Of a DNA stretch of 32,097 nucleotides, positions 23,561 through 31,975 are shown piece by piece. Made by a program: the position numbers and the translations under genes. This DNA is from Thermoflexia bacterium (GTDB taxonomy: Bacteria; Chloroflexota; Anaerolineae; B4-G1; DUEL01). The stretch's first letter is position 1. Every line of letters begins with the position of its first letter. Under the pieces are notes generated by a model. That model was not told the origin of the DNA and did no database searches. It was given only the letters and a program-made list of their open reading frames with translations. The stretch lies in assembly GCA_011192125.1 (NCBI GenBank), contig DUEL01000041.1, forward strand, positions 1 to 32,097, given 5' to 3'.

Positions 23561-23917
23561 ATGCTCGGGTGGATCCGCGCGGTGGCTCAAGTCCTCGGCG
23601 TCGACCCCCTCCTGGTCGCCATGGCGCTCGGCGGTCTCGTGGTCGCGGTCATGGGGCAGACCGTCTTTATCATGCGCCGGTGGAAGAGTACGGTGGAGGC
23701 TGCCTATCGACCCCAGACAGCCTACACAACCAAAACCCCGGCGCAGGTAGTGGAGGAGAGTCGAGCGGCCCAGCGGAAACTGACTTGTTGCCAGTTCGTG
23801 CTTTTCTTCTCCCTGCTCGTAGGAGGGCTGTTTTTCCTCGGATGGCTGGATGAGGCCTGGGCGGGGCTTTGGACGCTTGTCGGATATCTCTATCGGCTCC
23901 TTCTAGGTACTCCCTGA
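23561..23917 (+). CDS. Small two-helix membrane protein of unknown function
   Basis: The 118-residue protein has a hydrophobic helix at about 16-37 (LLVAMALGGLVVAVMGQTVFIM), a polar, basic loop (about 38-72, RRWKSTVEAAYRPQTAYTTKTP then QVVEESRAAQRK), a CC pair and a second long hydrophobic region (about 77-114). The family is not recognised. The start at 23561 has GGAGG at 8-base spacing. The gene is convergent with the phosphofructokinase at 23938, with only 20 bases between stops and no clear terminator hairpin. Confidence 0.65.
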   Translation: MLGWIRAVAQVLGVDPLLVAMALGGLVVAVMGQTVFIMRRWKSTVEAAYRPQTAYTTKTPAQVVEESRAAQRKLTCCQFVLFFSLLVGGLFFLGWLDEAWAGLWTLVGYLYRLLLGTP

Positions 23918-23937
23918 GCGATTCCCTCGTATCTCCC

Positions 23938-24909
23938 TCACTGTTCCATAATCTCAGCCAACTCCCACAGGGCGAGGTCCACCGCCTTCTGGAAGGCCAC
24001 CGCCTCCTCCAGCGGGGTGAGGGCCACCTGGCTGTTGACCCAGCCGACCATCATTCCCCGCGCACCTTCGATCAGTTCCCGGGCGGCGGCAGCGCCGAGA
24101 CGGGTGGCTAGTAGCCGATCGAAGGCGGAGGGAGCACCGCCCCGCTGGATGTGACCCAGCACCGTCAATCGGACCTCGAAACCCAGTTCGTCCTCCCGGC
24201 CCTTCAGGTAATCCACCAGCGCGCGGGTGCCGGGCTTCCACCCTTCGGCGACGATGATGATGCAGTGGGATTTTCCCCGCTCGTAGGCGTACCCCACCGC
24301 CTCGGCCACCTCCTCCATCGGGGTATCGACCTCGGGTATGAGGACCATCTCCGCTCCCCCGGCCAACCCGCTGACCAGGGCCAGATACCCCGAATTGCGT
24401 CCCATCGTCTCGATCAGGAAGGCACGCTGGTGGGAAGAGGCCGTGTCCTTGATCCGGTCGATGGCGTCCAGGATGGTGTTCAGGGCGGTATCGACGCCGA
24501 TGGCGATGTCGGTCCCGTTGACGTCGTTGTCGATGGTCGCAGGCACGCCGACGACGGGGAAACCCAGCCGGTGGAGAGCCAGAGCCCCGGAGAGGGAACC
24601 GTTCCCCCCGATGATCACCAGCCCGTCCACGCCCAACCGATTCAGGGTCCGCAGGGCCTTCCGCTGTCCCTGCAGGGTGTAGAACTCCTTGCACCGGTCG
24701 GTGCCAAGAAAGGTGCCGCCTCGGCCCATGATCCCCCCCACCGACCGCCGTTCCAGAGCACGCATGTTGCCGTTGATCAGGCCGGTGAACCCCCGCTCGA
24801 CGCCAAGGACCTCCGCGCCCAGATGAATCGCCATTCGGGTCACAGCGCGGATGCAGGGGTTCAGCCCTGGACCGTCCCCCCCACTGGTGAGAACAGCGAT
24901 GCGTTTCAT
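23938..24909 (-). CDS. 6-phosphofructokinase, ATP-type signature
   Basis: The 323-residue protein phosphorylates fructose 6-phosphate in glycolysis; its length matches bacterial PfkA (about 320). The N-terminal nucleotide loop is TSGGDGPGLNPCIRAV. The donor-discriminating site GGNGS (101-105) keeps Gly at the position equivalent to E. coli Gly104, which favours ATP, but has Asn where most ATP enzymes have the Mg-binding Asp103. The catalytic motif is PATIDNDVNGTD (123-134). MGRNSGYLAL is the substrate-loop equivalent of MGRHCG. GGAGGAGAGG precedes the ATG. It is paralogous to the gene at 25137, with different donor residues. I withhold pfkA because two copies exist. Confidence 0.88.
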   Translation of the reverse strand: MKRIAVLTSGGDGPGLNPCIRAVTRMAIHLGAEVLGVERGFTGLINGNMRALERRSVGGIMGRGGTFLGTDRCKEFYTLQGQRKALRTLNRLGVDGLVIIGGNGSLSGALALHRLGFPVVGVPATIDNDVNGTDIAIGVDTALNTILDAIDRIKDTASSHQRAFLIETMGRNSGYLALVSGLAGGAEMVLIPEVDTPMEEVAEAVGYAYERGKSHCIIIVAEGWKPGTRALVDYLKGREDELGFEVRLTVLGHIQRGGAPSAFDRLLATRLGAAAARELIEGARGMMVGWVNSQVALTPLEEAVAFQKAVDLALWELAEIMEQ

Positions 24910-24961
24910 CCTCTCCTCCTGGTGATTTCAGGTCTCAACGTCTGTGATCACAGGTCTGGCT

Positions 24962-25095
24962 ACCTGACAGTTTGCCAGCCTCCCGCAGGTTCATGCACGG
25001 CTTGACAGCGCAAGCGACCGGCCAGGGTACCCTTTACGGCGCGTTCGGGTGCGTCGTAGGGAACCTGCGGGAGGCTCTCTTCAAAAGTGTCAGGT
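24962..25095. repeat. 134-bp nested inverted-repeat element between the two phosphofructokinase genes
   Basis: The outer arms ACCTGACA (24962-24969) and TGTCAGGT (25088-25095), and the inner perfect 16-base arms AGCCTCCCGCAGGTTC (24977-24992) and its complement (25061-25076), form nested inverted repeats. The direct repeat GATCACAGGT flanks it at 24946-24955 and 25101-25110. There is no gene inside. The structure is that of a MITE-like insertion or a large attenuator-like stem; it lies in the presumed leader of the downstream gene (24909). Confidence 0.75.
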
Positions 25096-25136
25096 GGCTG
25101 GATCACAGGTTGGCGTACCCGGAACCTGAAACCATC

Positions 25137-26294
25137 CTAATACAGGAACATCGGTTTGCCATGGACGTGCATCACCTTCGGTCGGTATTCCTCGACGTCG
25201 TACAGGGTACGCACGTCCACCTGTTTGACCCCCAGGATGGGCGATTTGGCATCCACGTCGGTGTACCGACCCTCCCGCAGCGCCACCATCCGCCCGAATT
25301 TCTTCTCCAGGATCAGATCCATCGCCATGTTGGCGTAGTTCACAGCCACCATAATATCCAGCGAGTCTGGCTCGCCGGACCGCATCAGATAGGCCAACTG
25401 CTGGGACATCGTCTGCTCACCGGTGATCTGCTCCAGCCGTTTGGCGGTGACGGCGCCGATGCCGCCCAGTTTCTTGTGTCCGTAGGGATCGGCCACGCCG
25501 TGGTGGAGGACTTCCTTGCCGATCTCGCGGGCGCCCTCGGAGATGGTGACCATCGCGTACCGGCTGGGGTTGGCGTACTTGTCCTTTACGACCAGATGGG
25601 CCAGTTTCTCGATATCGAAGGGCACCTCGGCGATGATGGCCCGGTCCGCCCCAGAGAGATAGGCAGAGACCAGGGAGGTCTCCCCGCAGTGCCGCCCGAA
25701 CAGTTCCACCACGCAGATCCGCTCGTGGGACCCGGCGGTGGAGCGGAGTTGGTGGATGAAGCGGACGCTGCGGGTGACCGCCGTGGAGAAGCCGATGCAG
25801 TAGTCGGTGCCGAAGACGTCATTGTCCATCGTCTTGGGAATACTGACGATGGGGAAACCCTCCTGATGGATGCGGGCCGCATATCCCAGCGTGTCCTCCC
25901 CACCGATGGGGATCAACACGTCCAGTTTGAGATGCTCCAGCACGTTCAGGACGTGGGCGGTGAAGTCCAGATAGCCGTTCTCGTCGACGGGGAAGGAATC
26001 CGGGTCGAGAAAATCCGGAGCCTTGTCGATCGCCACTCGACCTGGATTGGTGCGGGAGGTATGCAGGAAGGTTCCCCCCGTCCGGTCGATGGTCCGCACA
26101 GTGGTCTTCTCCAGGGGGATGGCACACTCTTCGTGCGTCGCCGGATCGTCGGGGTTGTAGTACAGCAACCCGGCCCACCCCCGCCGAATACCGATCGGTT
26201 CGTGCCCCTCGTCAATGGCCCGATAGACGAGGGCCTTGATGCAGGGGTTCAGCCCTGGAACATCGCCTCCACCCGTCAGAATACCGATGCGCAT
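25137..26294 (-). CDS. Phosphofructokinase, PPi/mixed-substrate type signature
   Basis: The ATG at 26294 is chosen (GGAGGAG 5 bases upstream, [16 protein letters not shown] at once); a longer frame from 26384 adds 30 unrelated residues that overlap the promoter. The 385-residue protein has GGEDT at 131-135, so Asp replaces the Gly that favours ATP. PKTMDND (153-159) has the Lys typical of pyrophosphate-dependent enzymes. This pair of signatures is that of the mixed-substrate group containing the Amycolatopsis PPi-dependent enzyme. It probably catalyses reversible phosphorylation of fructose 6-phosphate with pyrophosphate. It is longer than the ATP-type paralogue through an insertion at about 45-125. 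It has its own promoter. Confidence 0.88.
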   Translation of the reverse strand: MRIGILTGGGDVPGLNPCIKALVYRAIDEGHEPIGIRRGWAGLLYYNPDDPATHEECAIPLEKTTVRTIDRTGGTFLHTSRTNPGRVAIDKAPDFLDPDSFPVDENGYLDFTAHVLNVLEHLKLDVLIPIGGEDTLGYAARIHQEGFPIVSIPKTMDNDVFGTDYCIGFSTAVTRSVRFIHQLRSTAGSHERICVVELFGRHCGETSLVSAYLSGADRAIIAEVPFDIEKLAHLVVKDKYANPSRYAMVTISEGAREIGKEVLHHGVADPYGHKKLGGIGAVTAKRLEQITGEQTMSQQLAYLMRSGEPDSLDIMVAVNYANMAMDLILEKKFGRMVALREGRYTDVDAKSPILGVKQVDVRTLYDVEEYRPKVMHVHGKPMFLY

Positions 26295-26375
26295 GTCTCC
26301 TCCTCGAATGAACGCCGGTTCTATTCTCGGTCCGTATCCACGAAAACCCTCCCGCGATGGGGAGGCCCACAGGGC

Positions 26376-26403
26376 ATGATACAACAGACGGCGGCGAGGT
26401 CAA
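26376..26403 (-). promoter_or_regulatory. Putative sigma-70 promoter of PPi-type phosphofructokinase gene
   Basis: On the minus strand, -35 TTGACC (26403-26398), a 16-base spacer and -10 TATCAT (26381-26376). The leader to the ATG at 26294 would be about 75 bases. Confidence 0.55.
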
Positions 26404-26422
26404 GCGGGGGGTGAGAAGCGGA

Positions 26423-26917
26423 TCAGCGAGGGAGGGTGGGGATGGCGATGGAGGCCAGGCGCCCTCCCGTCGCGCGGAGGAGGTCGGAGAAAGAAAGGGC
26501 GAGCATCACGTTCTGAGCCCCACCGGAGACGTACACGGTGGCGTGAGCGGACAGCCCTTCGTCGACCCAGGTGGGCAACGGGCGGGGGTGGCCCACCGGA
26601 GGGACTGCACCAGGGGGATAGCCGGTCTCCTGGGTTGCCCGCTCCGGCGAAGCGATCATCACTCGACGAGCCCCCAGCACCTTTCGGAGCCGTTGGGGGT
26701 CAACCCGCCGATCCCCGGCGACCAGGACCAGAATCGGATCGCCGTCGGCGAGGAAGAGCAGCGTCTTCACCACCGCCCCCAGGTCGACCTTCAGCGAACG
26801 CGCAGCCTGGTCGGCGCGGGCGGCCTCGGCGACCTCGATCCGGCGGTAAGGGACTCCCCGCATCTGGAGGGCTGCCTCCACATCGGCCGGTCCGCGCAAC
26901 CCCTCGGTCACTGCCAC
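26423..26917 (-). CDS. YbaK/EbsC-family aminoacyl-tRNA deacylase
   Basis: The 164-residue protein belongs to the free-standing homologues of the ProRS editing domain, which remove mischarged amino acids (Cys, Ala or others) from tRNA-Pro and relatives. It has the conserved core: LGAVVKTLLFLADGDPILVLVAGDRRVD with the catalytic-type Lys after the second strand, a GAVPPVGHP loop, and a late GG-x-N segment (VSGGAQNVMLALSFSDL). The specificity class (YbaK, ProXp-ala or other) is not assignable by eye. The start overlaps the dnaE stop by 10 bases, so the two are probably translated in a coupled way. Confidence 0.88.
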   Translation of the reverse strand: MAVTEGLRGPADVEAALQMRGVPYRRIEVAEAARADQAARSLKVDLGAVVKTLLFLADGDPILVLVAGDRRVDPQRLRKVLGARRVMIASPERATQETGYPPGAVPPVGHPRPLPTWVDEGLSAHATVYVSGGAQNVMLALSFSDLLRATGGRLASIAIPTLPR

Positions 26918-29900
26918 GTCTCCTCTCGCACCTGCACACCGTCCGGCCCCACCAGGTCGGCCAGTTTGGTCGCCAGTTCAGGACAGTAGCCGGTGGTGTC
27001 GTTAGGGAACTCCAGAAGGTGATCCCCGTTGGGACCCCCCCGCAAGAGGAAGACGAAGCGGTCCTGACCAGGGTAGGAGGTCAACAGTTCGTGCGCCGCC
27101 GCCAGCAGTTTGAAGTCCCGCTTCTGGTCGCCGGTGCGGTGGAAGGTGACCTGGACGACCCGCCGTCGACGGGGTTGGGGGTGGGGCTGTGGGAGTGGTG
27201 ATGGCGGCGAAGAAGCGGGCCTGCGCGGCCGGTCCACCTCCTCGGGAAGTTTGGCCCACTCGCAGATCAGGCTCGGCGGCGTCCGTCGGGCGTCCACCTT
27301 CCCCCGGACGACCAAGATCTGGTCGGGCAGCCACAGTTCCCGCGTCTGCTTCCAGGCCCGGGGGAAGACGACCACATCACAGGAACCGTGCAGGTCCTCC
27401 ATCGTGACGAAGGCCATCTCGTCCCCCTTGCGGGTGGTGATCTGCCGGGCCCGACGTACGATGCCCACGACGGTCACCAACTGACCCGGGATCTCCTCGT
27501 CCAACTGCCCGATGTAGGCGGTGACGACGTCGTCCAGTTCCCGCATTACCTCCATCAGGGGATGCTCCGAGAGGTAGGTCCCAGCCAGTTCTTTCTCCCA
27601 CTCCAGCCGTTCCCGCTGAGGGACCTCCATTCCGCCGACCTGTCCGACATGGAGGGCGAGGTCGCTGCCCAGGCGGACGCCCGTAGCGTCCCCGAAGAGG
27701 CTCATCTGCCCGATCTCTCTGGCGCGGTGGAACTCGGCACTGAGGGCAAGGATACGGTCCAGCGCTTCCAGCAGGTGAGCCCGACTGCCGAAGGGAGCCA
27801 GCGCACCGACCTTGATCAGGCTCTCCAGCGCCCGCCGGTTGACCAGCCGCAGGTCCACCCGCTGGCAGAAATCCTCCAAGTCCCTAAAGGGGCGATCCCC
27901 GCGTCCCTTCAGGATCGCCTCCACCGGCCCATCCCCCACGTTCTTCACCGCCCCCAGCCCGAACCGGATCGCCGGCCCCTCCGGTCGGTCCTCGATGGTG
28001 AACTCCAGATCCGAGCGGTTCACGTCCGGCGGCAGGACCTCGATCCCCATCCGGCGGCACTCGCTGATCAGCGCCCCCACTTTCTCCGTGTTGTGCCGCT
28101 CCACCGTCAGCAGGGCGGCCATGTACTCCACCGGGTAGTGGGCCTTCAGATAGGCGGTCTGGCAGGTGAGGACGGCGTAATCGGCGGCGTGGCTGTTGTG
28201 TACCAGGATGTCGTTGGCGATGAAGTTATGGGTCCCGGCGATCTCCAGGTCGTAGGTCCGCTTCTCGCCGATGTACTCGATCTGAACGACGCGGTCCCAG
28301 TAAACGTCGCTCTCGGCGTAGCGGCGGAGCGTCGGATCGTCGAAGTAGGCTGCCAGCCGGGCGATCGTCTGGCGGGAGAAACCCTGCTTACCCGCATTGG
28401 ACGAGGGACGGAATTCACGGGGCGCGACCCCGCACGCCTCTTGCACCTCCGCCCAAGTGACGCCCGCGCGTTCCTTTGCCGCTCGCACCGCTTCTTTGAC
28501 CGCCAGGGGGACGATGTCTTTCGTACTAAAGGAGGCGGGGGCTTCCAAACACATTGCCTCAACCGCCGCCCGGCTCGTCTCTTTTACGAAGTGAACGGCG
28601 ACGAAGCGCGCGAAGGTGGCGATGTTATCGTTGCCGGTGACGAAGAGTTGATAGCCGAGGCGATGTCCGCCCTTGTAGGGAAACTCGACTGTTCTCAGCC
28701 GGGCGACGATGCCCAATCGCAACAGGAGGTGCTGCAACTGACGAGCCATTCGGCGGGAAGAGGTGGCGTAGTAGAGGCTACGTCCTTCGGGGGCGATATG
28801 CCCGTCCCCCTCCCACATCCGCGCGATGAGGAGAGCGACCTGTCGATTGCTCAACTCGAAGGCGGCTGAGGGGATCTCCTTCTCCGTGGCCCGCTTTCCC
28901 CAGATCCCCAATCGTTTGGCCCAGGTGACGATGCCTGGCGGCTCCGAGCGGTCGATCCGGCGGGCGTACACGGAGTAGGTACCCCTGTGAATCGAAACGG
29001 TGCAGCGGGTGTTCGAGAACCGCTCGGCCGCACGAACGTAGTCTCTTACCAGCTCCTCGTCCTGGCTGTAGAAGTAGACCGAGTGAGAATGGCAGAGGTT
29101 CCCTTCCGCTAGCAGATGACCCAGTGCGATGACCTCATGTTCGGGCCACTCAGTCCGCCCTTCCACCGGCAGACGGCGCGGAACTGCGATTCGATCCCCT
29201 TCCCGCAGTTCGGAAAGCAGCCGCCAGCCGTTGTAGGTATAAAAGGGATGGTTCCCCGTTGCTTCGATGGTCCGGCCCAGCGCGGTCGTCAGCCGGTAAA
29301 CCGGCCTGACGCCGTTGTCCACCACGGCCCGGATCGAGCCGGTGGTCAGCCGGAGCGTGGTGAGGTCGCAGGTCAGCGTGCGCTCCGCGGAGGCACGGCC
29401 CTGGTAGAGATCCTCTATCGTGACGACGCGGCCGGTCGCTCCGTCGACGATCTCCACGTCTCCCGGCAAGCACTTGTTGAACCCGTAGCGGGCGAAGTAT
29501 TCGATGTCGGCGAAGATCGCCTCCGCCGTCTGGCGGGGGATGCCGTTGGCGACCGCGCCCTCCAGGAACTTCTCCCGGTGCTTGAGAAGTTCCTTCTTCT
29601 TCTTCTTAGCAACCGCCCGACGGAGGAGGTCGGCCTCGCTGGCGGCGTAACCCGCCAGGTCGGTGGCGATGCGGATGATCTGCTCCTGGAAGACGATGAT
29701 GCCGTAGGTCTCGTCCAGGATCGGAGCCAGGGCGGGGTGGCGGTACTCGATGCTCTCCTCTCCGTGCATCCGGCGGATGTAGGTGGGGATGTACTCCATC
29801 GGGCCGGGGCGGTAGAGGGCCAGCACGGCGACGATGTGCTCGTAGCGGGAAGGGCGCATATCCCGCAGGACCCGGCGGAAGCCCGCGCCCTCCACCTGAA

Positions 29901-31749
29901 AGACCCCCATCACATCCCCGCTGGAGAGGAGTCGGTAGATGGCCGGATCGTCCAGCGGGATGGAGTACAGATCCAACTCCACCCCGTGCCGCTGGCGGAT
30001 CAGTTCGCAGGCCCGCCGCATCACGGTCAAGGTACTCAGTCCCAGGAAGTCCACCTTGAGCAGCCCGATGGCCTCCAGATCCTCCATCGGCCACTGGGTG
30101 ACGGTCTTGAGGACCGACTCCTGGCCCTCCGCTCCGTTGCCGCCTTGGGAGTCCCCTTTGGTCGGCCGGTGGAGGGGACAGTAGGTGACCAGCGGCGCGT
30201 CGGCGATGACGACCCCGGCGGCGTGGGTCGACGCGTGGCGAGCCACACCCTCCAACTGGGCCGCTGTGTCGAGAAGTTCCCGGACGTAAGGGGTGGTCTC
30301 GTACAGTTCCCGCAGTTCCTCCACCTGCTCCAGGGCCTGGGAGATAGAGACCGGCTTGCCGGGGATGCTAGGGATCAGTTTGGCGATCCGGTCGATCTCG
30401 GTGAGCGGGATGTCCATCACCCGGCCCACGTCCCGCACCGCCGCCCGCGCGCCCAGCGTTCCGAAGGTGATGATCTGGGCCACGTTCTCGTAGCCGTACT
30501 TGCGCAGGGCGTACTCGATCATCTGCTCCCGCTGGTCGTCCGGGAAGTCCAGGTCGATGTCGGGCATCGAGACCCGACCCGGGTTGAGGAACCGCTCGAA
30601 GATGAGGCCGTTGGCCAGGGGGTCTACCATCGTGATGTCGAGGGCGTAGGCGACGATGGAGCCGGCGGCGGAGCCACGGGCGTTGTACCAGATCCCCTGC
30701 TCCCGGGCCGCCCGGCAGAGGTCCCAGACGATCAGGAAGTAGGTGTCGAACCCCATCCGGTGGATGATGTCCAACTCGTGCTCCAGCCGCTGGCGGACCT
30801 CCGGAGCGTCGGCGCGGTCTCCGTACCGACGGCGCAGCCCCTCCTCGCACAAAGTCCGCAGGTAGGACTGGGGGGTATGGCCCTCCGGGACCTCGAAGAC
30901 GGGGAGGTGGTAGTTGTGGAAGTCCAGTTCCACCTCGCACATCTCGGCGATGCGCAGGGTGTTGGTGAGGGCCTCCGGTACCTCAGCGAAAAGGGCAGCC
31001 ATCTCCTCTGCGGTGCGGAGGTAGTAGGTCTCCCCTTCGTAGCGGAGGCGGTCCGGGTCGTTCCGACTCTTGCCGGTCCCGATGCAGAGGAGGATGTCGT
31101 GGATGGAGGCCTGTTCCCGGAGGATGTAGTGGACGTCGTTGGTGGCGATCACCGGCAGGTCGAACTCGCGGGCGAGGGCGAGGAGATGGCGGTTGACCTG
31201 GTCCATCTCCGGCATGCCGTGATCCTGTAGTTCGATGAAGAACCGACCCGGGAATGCGTCCCGATACCAGGCGATGGCCTTCCGAGCATCCTCCAGCCGA
31301 CCATCCTGGATCAGCCGAGGGATCTCACCCGACCCACAGGCGGTGGCGACGATGAGGCCTTCGCCGTGTTCGAGCAACGTCTGTTTGTCGATGCGGGGTT
31401 TATAGTAGTAGCCCTCCAGCATCGCTAAGGTGGCGAGGCGGAGGAGGTTCCGGTAGCCGGTCTGATTCTGGGCCAGGAGGAGCAGGTGGTAGGGCTTCCG
31501 GTCCTCCACGGCGTTGCGATCCCGCATCGACCGCCGGGCCAAATAGGCCTCCATCCCGATGATGGGCTTGATGCCCGCCTCCTGGGCGGCCTGGTAGAAC
31601 TGGACCACGCCGTAGAGGGCCCCGTGGTCGGTGATAGCGAGGGCTGGCATACCCAGTTCCGCCGCCCGTCGGGCCAGATCCCGGGGGCTGTTCAGCCCGT
31701 CCAGGAGGGAGTAGTATGTATGTACGTGGAGATGGACAAATTCGGCCAT
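26908..31749 (-). CDS. dnaE: DNA polymerase III alpha subunit precursor containing an intein
   Basis: This is the replicative polymerase catalytic subunit, 1613 codons as encoded. Removing the intein (residues 760-1185) leaves 1187 residues, normal for DnaE1. The N-terminal PHP domain is complete (VHLHVHTYYSLLDG, ITDHGALYG). The palm has the catalytic PDIDLDF near residue 395. The extein junction is in the finger region, ARYGFNK then SHAADYAVLT. A helix-hairpin-helix region (KNVGDGPVEAIL) and a C-terminal OB fold (VTVVGIVRRARQITTRKGDEMAFVTMED) follow. Near the end is a Pro-rich linker (SSPPSPLPQPHPQPRRRR). The Shine-Dalgarno before 31749 is weak. It is coupled to the downstream deacylase gene. 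The intact PHP residues suggest a possible proofreading or Mg-dependent PHP activity, unproven. Confidence 0.96.
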   Translation of the reverse strand: MAEFVHLHVHTYYSLLDGLNSPRDLARRAAELGMPALAITDHGALYGVVQFYQAAQEAGIKPIIGMEAYLARRSMRDRNAVEDRKPYHLLLLAQNQTGYRNLLRLATLAMLEGYYYKPRIDKQTLLEHGEGLIVATACGSGEIPRLIQDGRLEDARKAIAWYRDAFPGRFFIELQDHGMPEMDQVNRHLLALAREFDLPVIATNDVHYILREQASIHDILLCIGTGKSRNDPDRLRYEGETYYLRTAEEMAALFAEVPEALTNTLRIAEMCEVELDFHNYHLPVFEVPEGHTPQSYLRTLCEEGLRRRYGDRADAPEVRQRLEHELDIIHRMGFDTYFLIVWDLCRAAREQGIWYNARGSAAGSIVAYALDITMVDPLANGLIFERFLNPGRVSMPDIDLDFPDDQREQMIEYALRKYGYENVAQIITFGTLGARAAVRDVGRVMDIPLTEIDRIAKLIPSIPGKPVSISQALEQVEELRELYETTPYVRELLDTAAQLEGVARHASTHAAGVVIADAPLVTYCPLHRPTKGDSQGGNGAEGQESVLKTVTQWPMEDLEAIGLLKVDFLGLSTLTVMRRACELIRQRHGVELDLYSIPLDDPAIYRLLSSGDVMGVFQVEGAGFRRVLRDMRPSRYEHIVAVLALYRPGPMEYIPTYIRRMHGEESIEYRHPALAPILDETYGIIVFQEQIIRIATDLAGYAASEADLLRRAVAKKKKKELLKHREKFLEGAVANGIPRQTAEAIFADIEYFARYGFNKCLPGDVEIVDGATGRVVTIEDLYQGRASAERTLTCDLTTLRLTTGSIRAVVDNGVRPVYRLTTALGRTIEATGNHPFYTYNGWRLLSELREGDRIAVPRRLPVEGRTEWPEHEVIALGHLLAEGNLCHSHSVYFYSQDEELVRDYVRAAERFSNTRCTVSIHRGTYSVYARRIDRSEPPGIVTWAKRLGIWGKRATEKEIPSAAFELSNRQVALLIARMWEGDGHIAPEGRSLYYATSSRRMARQLQHLLLRLGIVARLRTVEFPYKGGHRLGYQLFVTGNDNIATFARFVAVHFVKETSRAAVEAMCLEAPASFSTKDIVPLAVKEAVRAAKERAGVTWAEVQEACGVAPREFRPSSNAGKQGFSRQTIARLAAYFDDPTLRRYAESDVYWDRVVQIEYIGEKRTYDLEIAGTHNFIANDILVHNSHAADYAVLTCQTAYLKAHYPVEYMAALLTVERHNTEKVGALISECRRMGIEVLPPDVNRSDLEFTIEDRPEGPAIRFGLGAVKNVGDGPVEAILKGRGDRPFRDLEDFCQRVDLRLVNRRALESLIKVGALAPFGSRAHLLEALDRILALSAEFHRAREIGQMSLFGDATGVRLGSDLALHVGQVGGMEVPQRERLEWEKELAGTYLSEHPLMEVMRELDDVVTAYIGQLDEEIPGQLVTVVGIVRRARQITTRKGDEMAFVTMEDLHGSCDVVVFPRAWKQTRELWLPDQILVVRGKVDARRTPPSLICEWAKLPEEVDRPRRPASSPPSPLPQPHPQPRRRRVVQVTFHRTGDQKRDFKLLAAAHELLTSYPGQDRFVFLLRGGPNGDHLLEFPNDTTGYCPELATKLADLVGPDGVQVREETWQ
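28195..29472 (-). mobile_element. DnaE intein with LAGLIDADG homing endonuclease
   Basis: The 426-residue intein begins at Cys (codon 29472-29470, CLPGDVEIVDG) and ends VHN (codon 28197-28195), followed by extein Ser. Splicing block B is ATGNHPFYTYNG (71-82). The terminal block is THNFIANDILVHN, with the penultimate His and terminal Asn. Two LAGLIDADG-type motifs are present, HLLAEGNL (119-126) and LLIARMWEGDGHI (214-226), so an endonuclease is present. The first motif has Glu as its acidic residue. A helix-turn-helix-like stretch (GVTWAEVQEACGVAP) precedes the splicing C-terminus. The insertion point FNK/SHAADY is four residues downstream of the position of the cyanobacterial split DnaE intein (before CFNK). 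Confidence 0.95.
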
Positions 31750-31836
31750 AGAAGGGGTTCGCCCGCCCGATGGCTTCCAGCGGCACCGATCCGGTTGCCG
31801 TTGCCGAACGCCTGTGCTGGGAGCGCTCCAGGATCG

Positions 31837-31866
31837 ATTATACCACTAAACGGCGAATGTCGGTAA
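31837..31866 (-). promoter_or_regulatory. Putative sigma-70 promoter of dnaE
   Basis: On the minus strand, -35 TTACCG (31866-31861), an 18-base spacer and consensus -10 TATAAT (31842-31837). The leader of about 80 bases to the ATG at 31749 contains no strong Shine-Dalgarno. Confidence 0.5.
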
Positions 31867-31892
31867 TCCGTTGGCAAGGTGAGGGCCTTCTG

Positions 31893-31975
31893 GGGTTTAG
31901 ACAGGAGTTCGGACAACCTGATCCGCCCCGCCGTAAACAGGCGGGGCGGGCGGGAAACCGGCCTAGCACCGGGTT
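31893..31975 (+). repeat. Dispersed repeat element (copy D), right part replaced
   Basis: It starts GGGTTTAGACAGGAGTTCGG, with the terminal sequence GACAGGAGTTCGGACA at 31900-31915. Hairpin 1 (31923-31949) has arms identical to copy C but loop GTAAACA, the reverse complement of copy C's loop. It then matches copy C through GGCCTAGCACCGG, with a few substitutions, and diverges abruptly at about 31974. Confidence 0.75.

Noticed and set aside
29116..31230. A 704-codon plus-strand open frame opposite dnaE
   Set aside because: Same shadow effect; no domain, no ribosome binding site, and dnaE on the other strand is certain.
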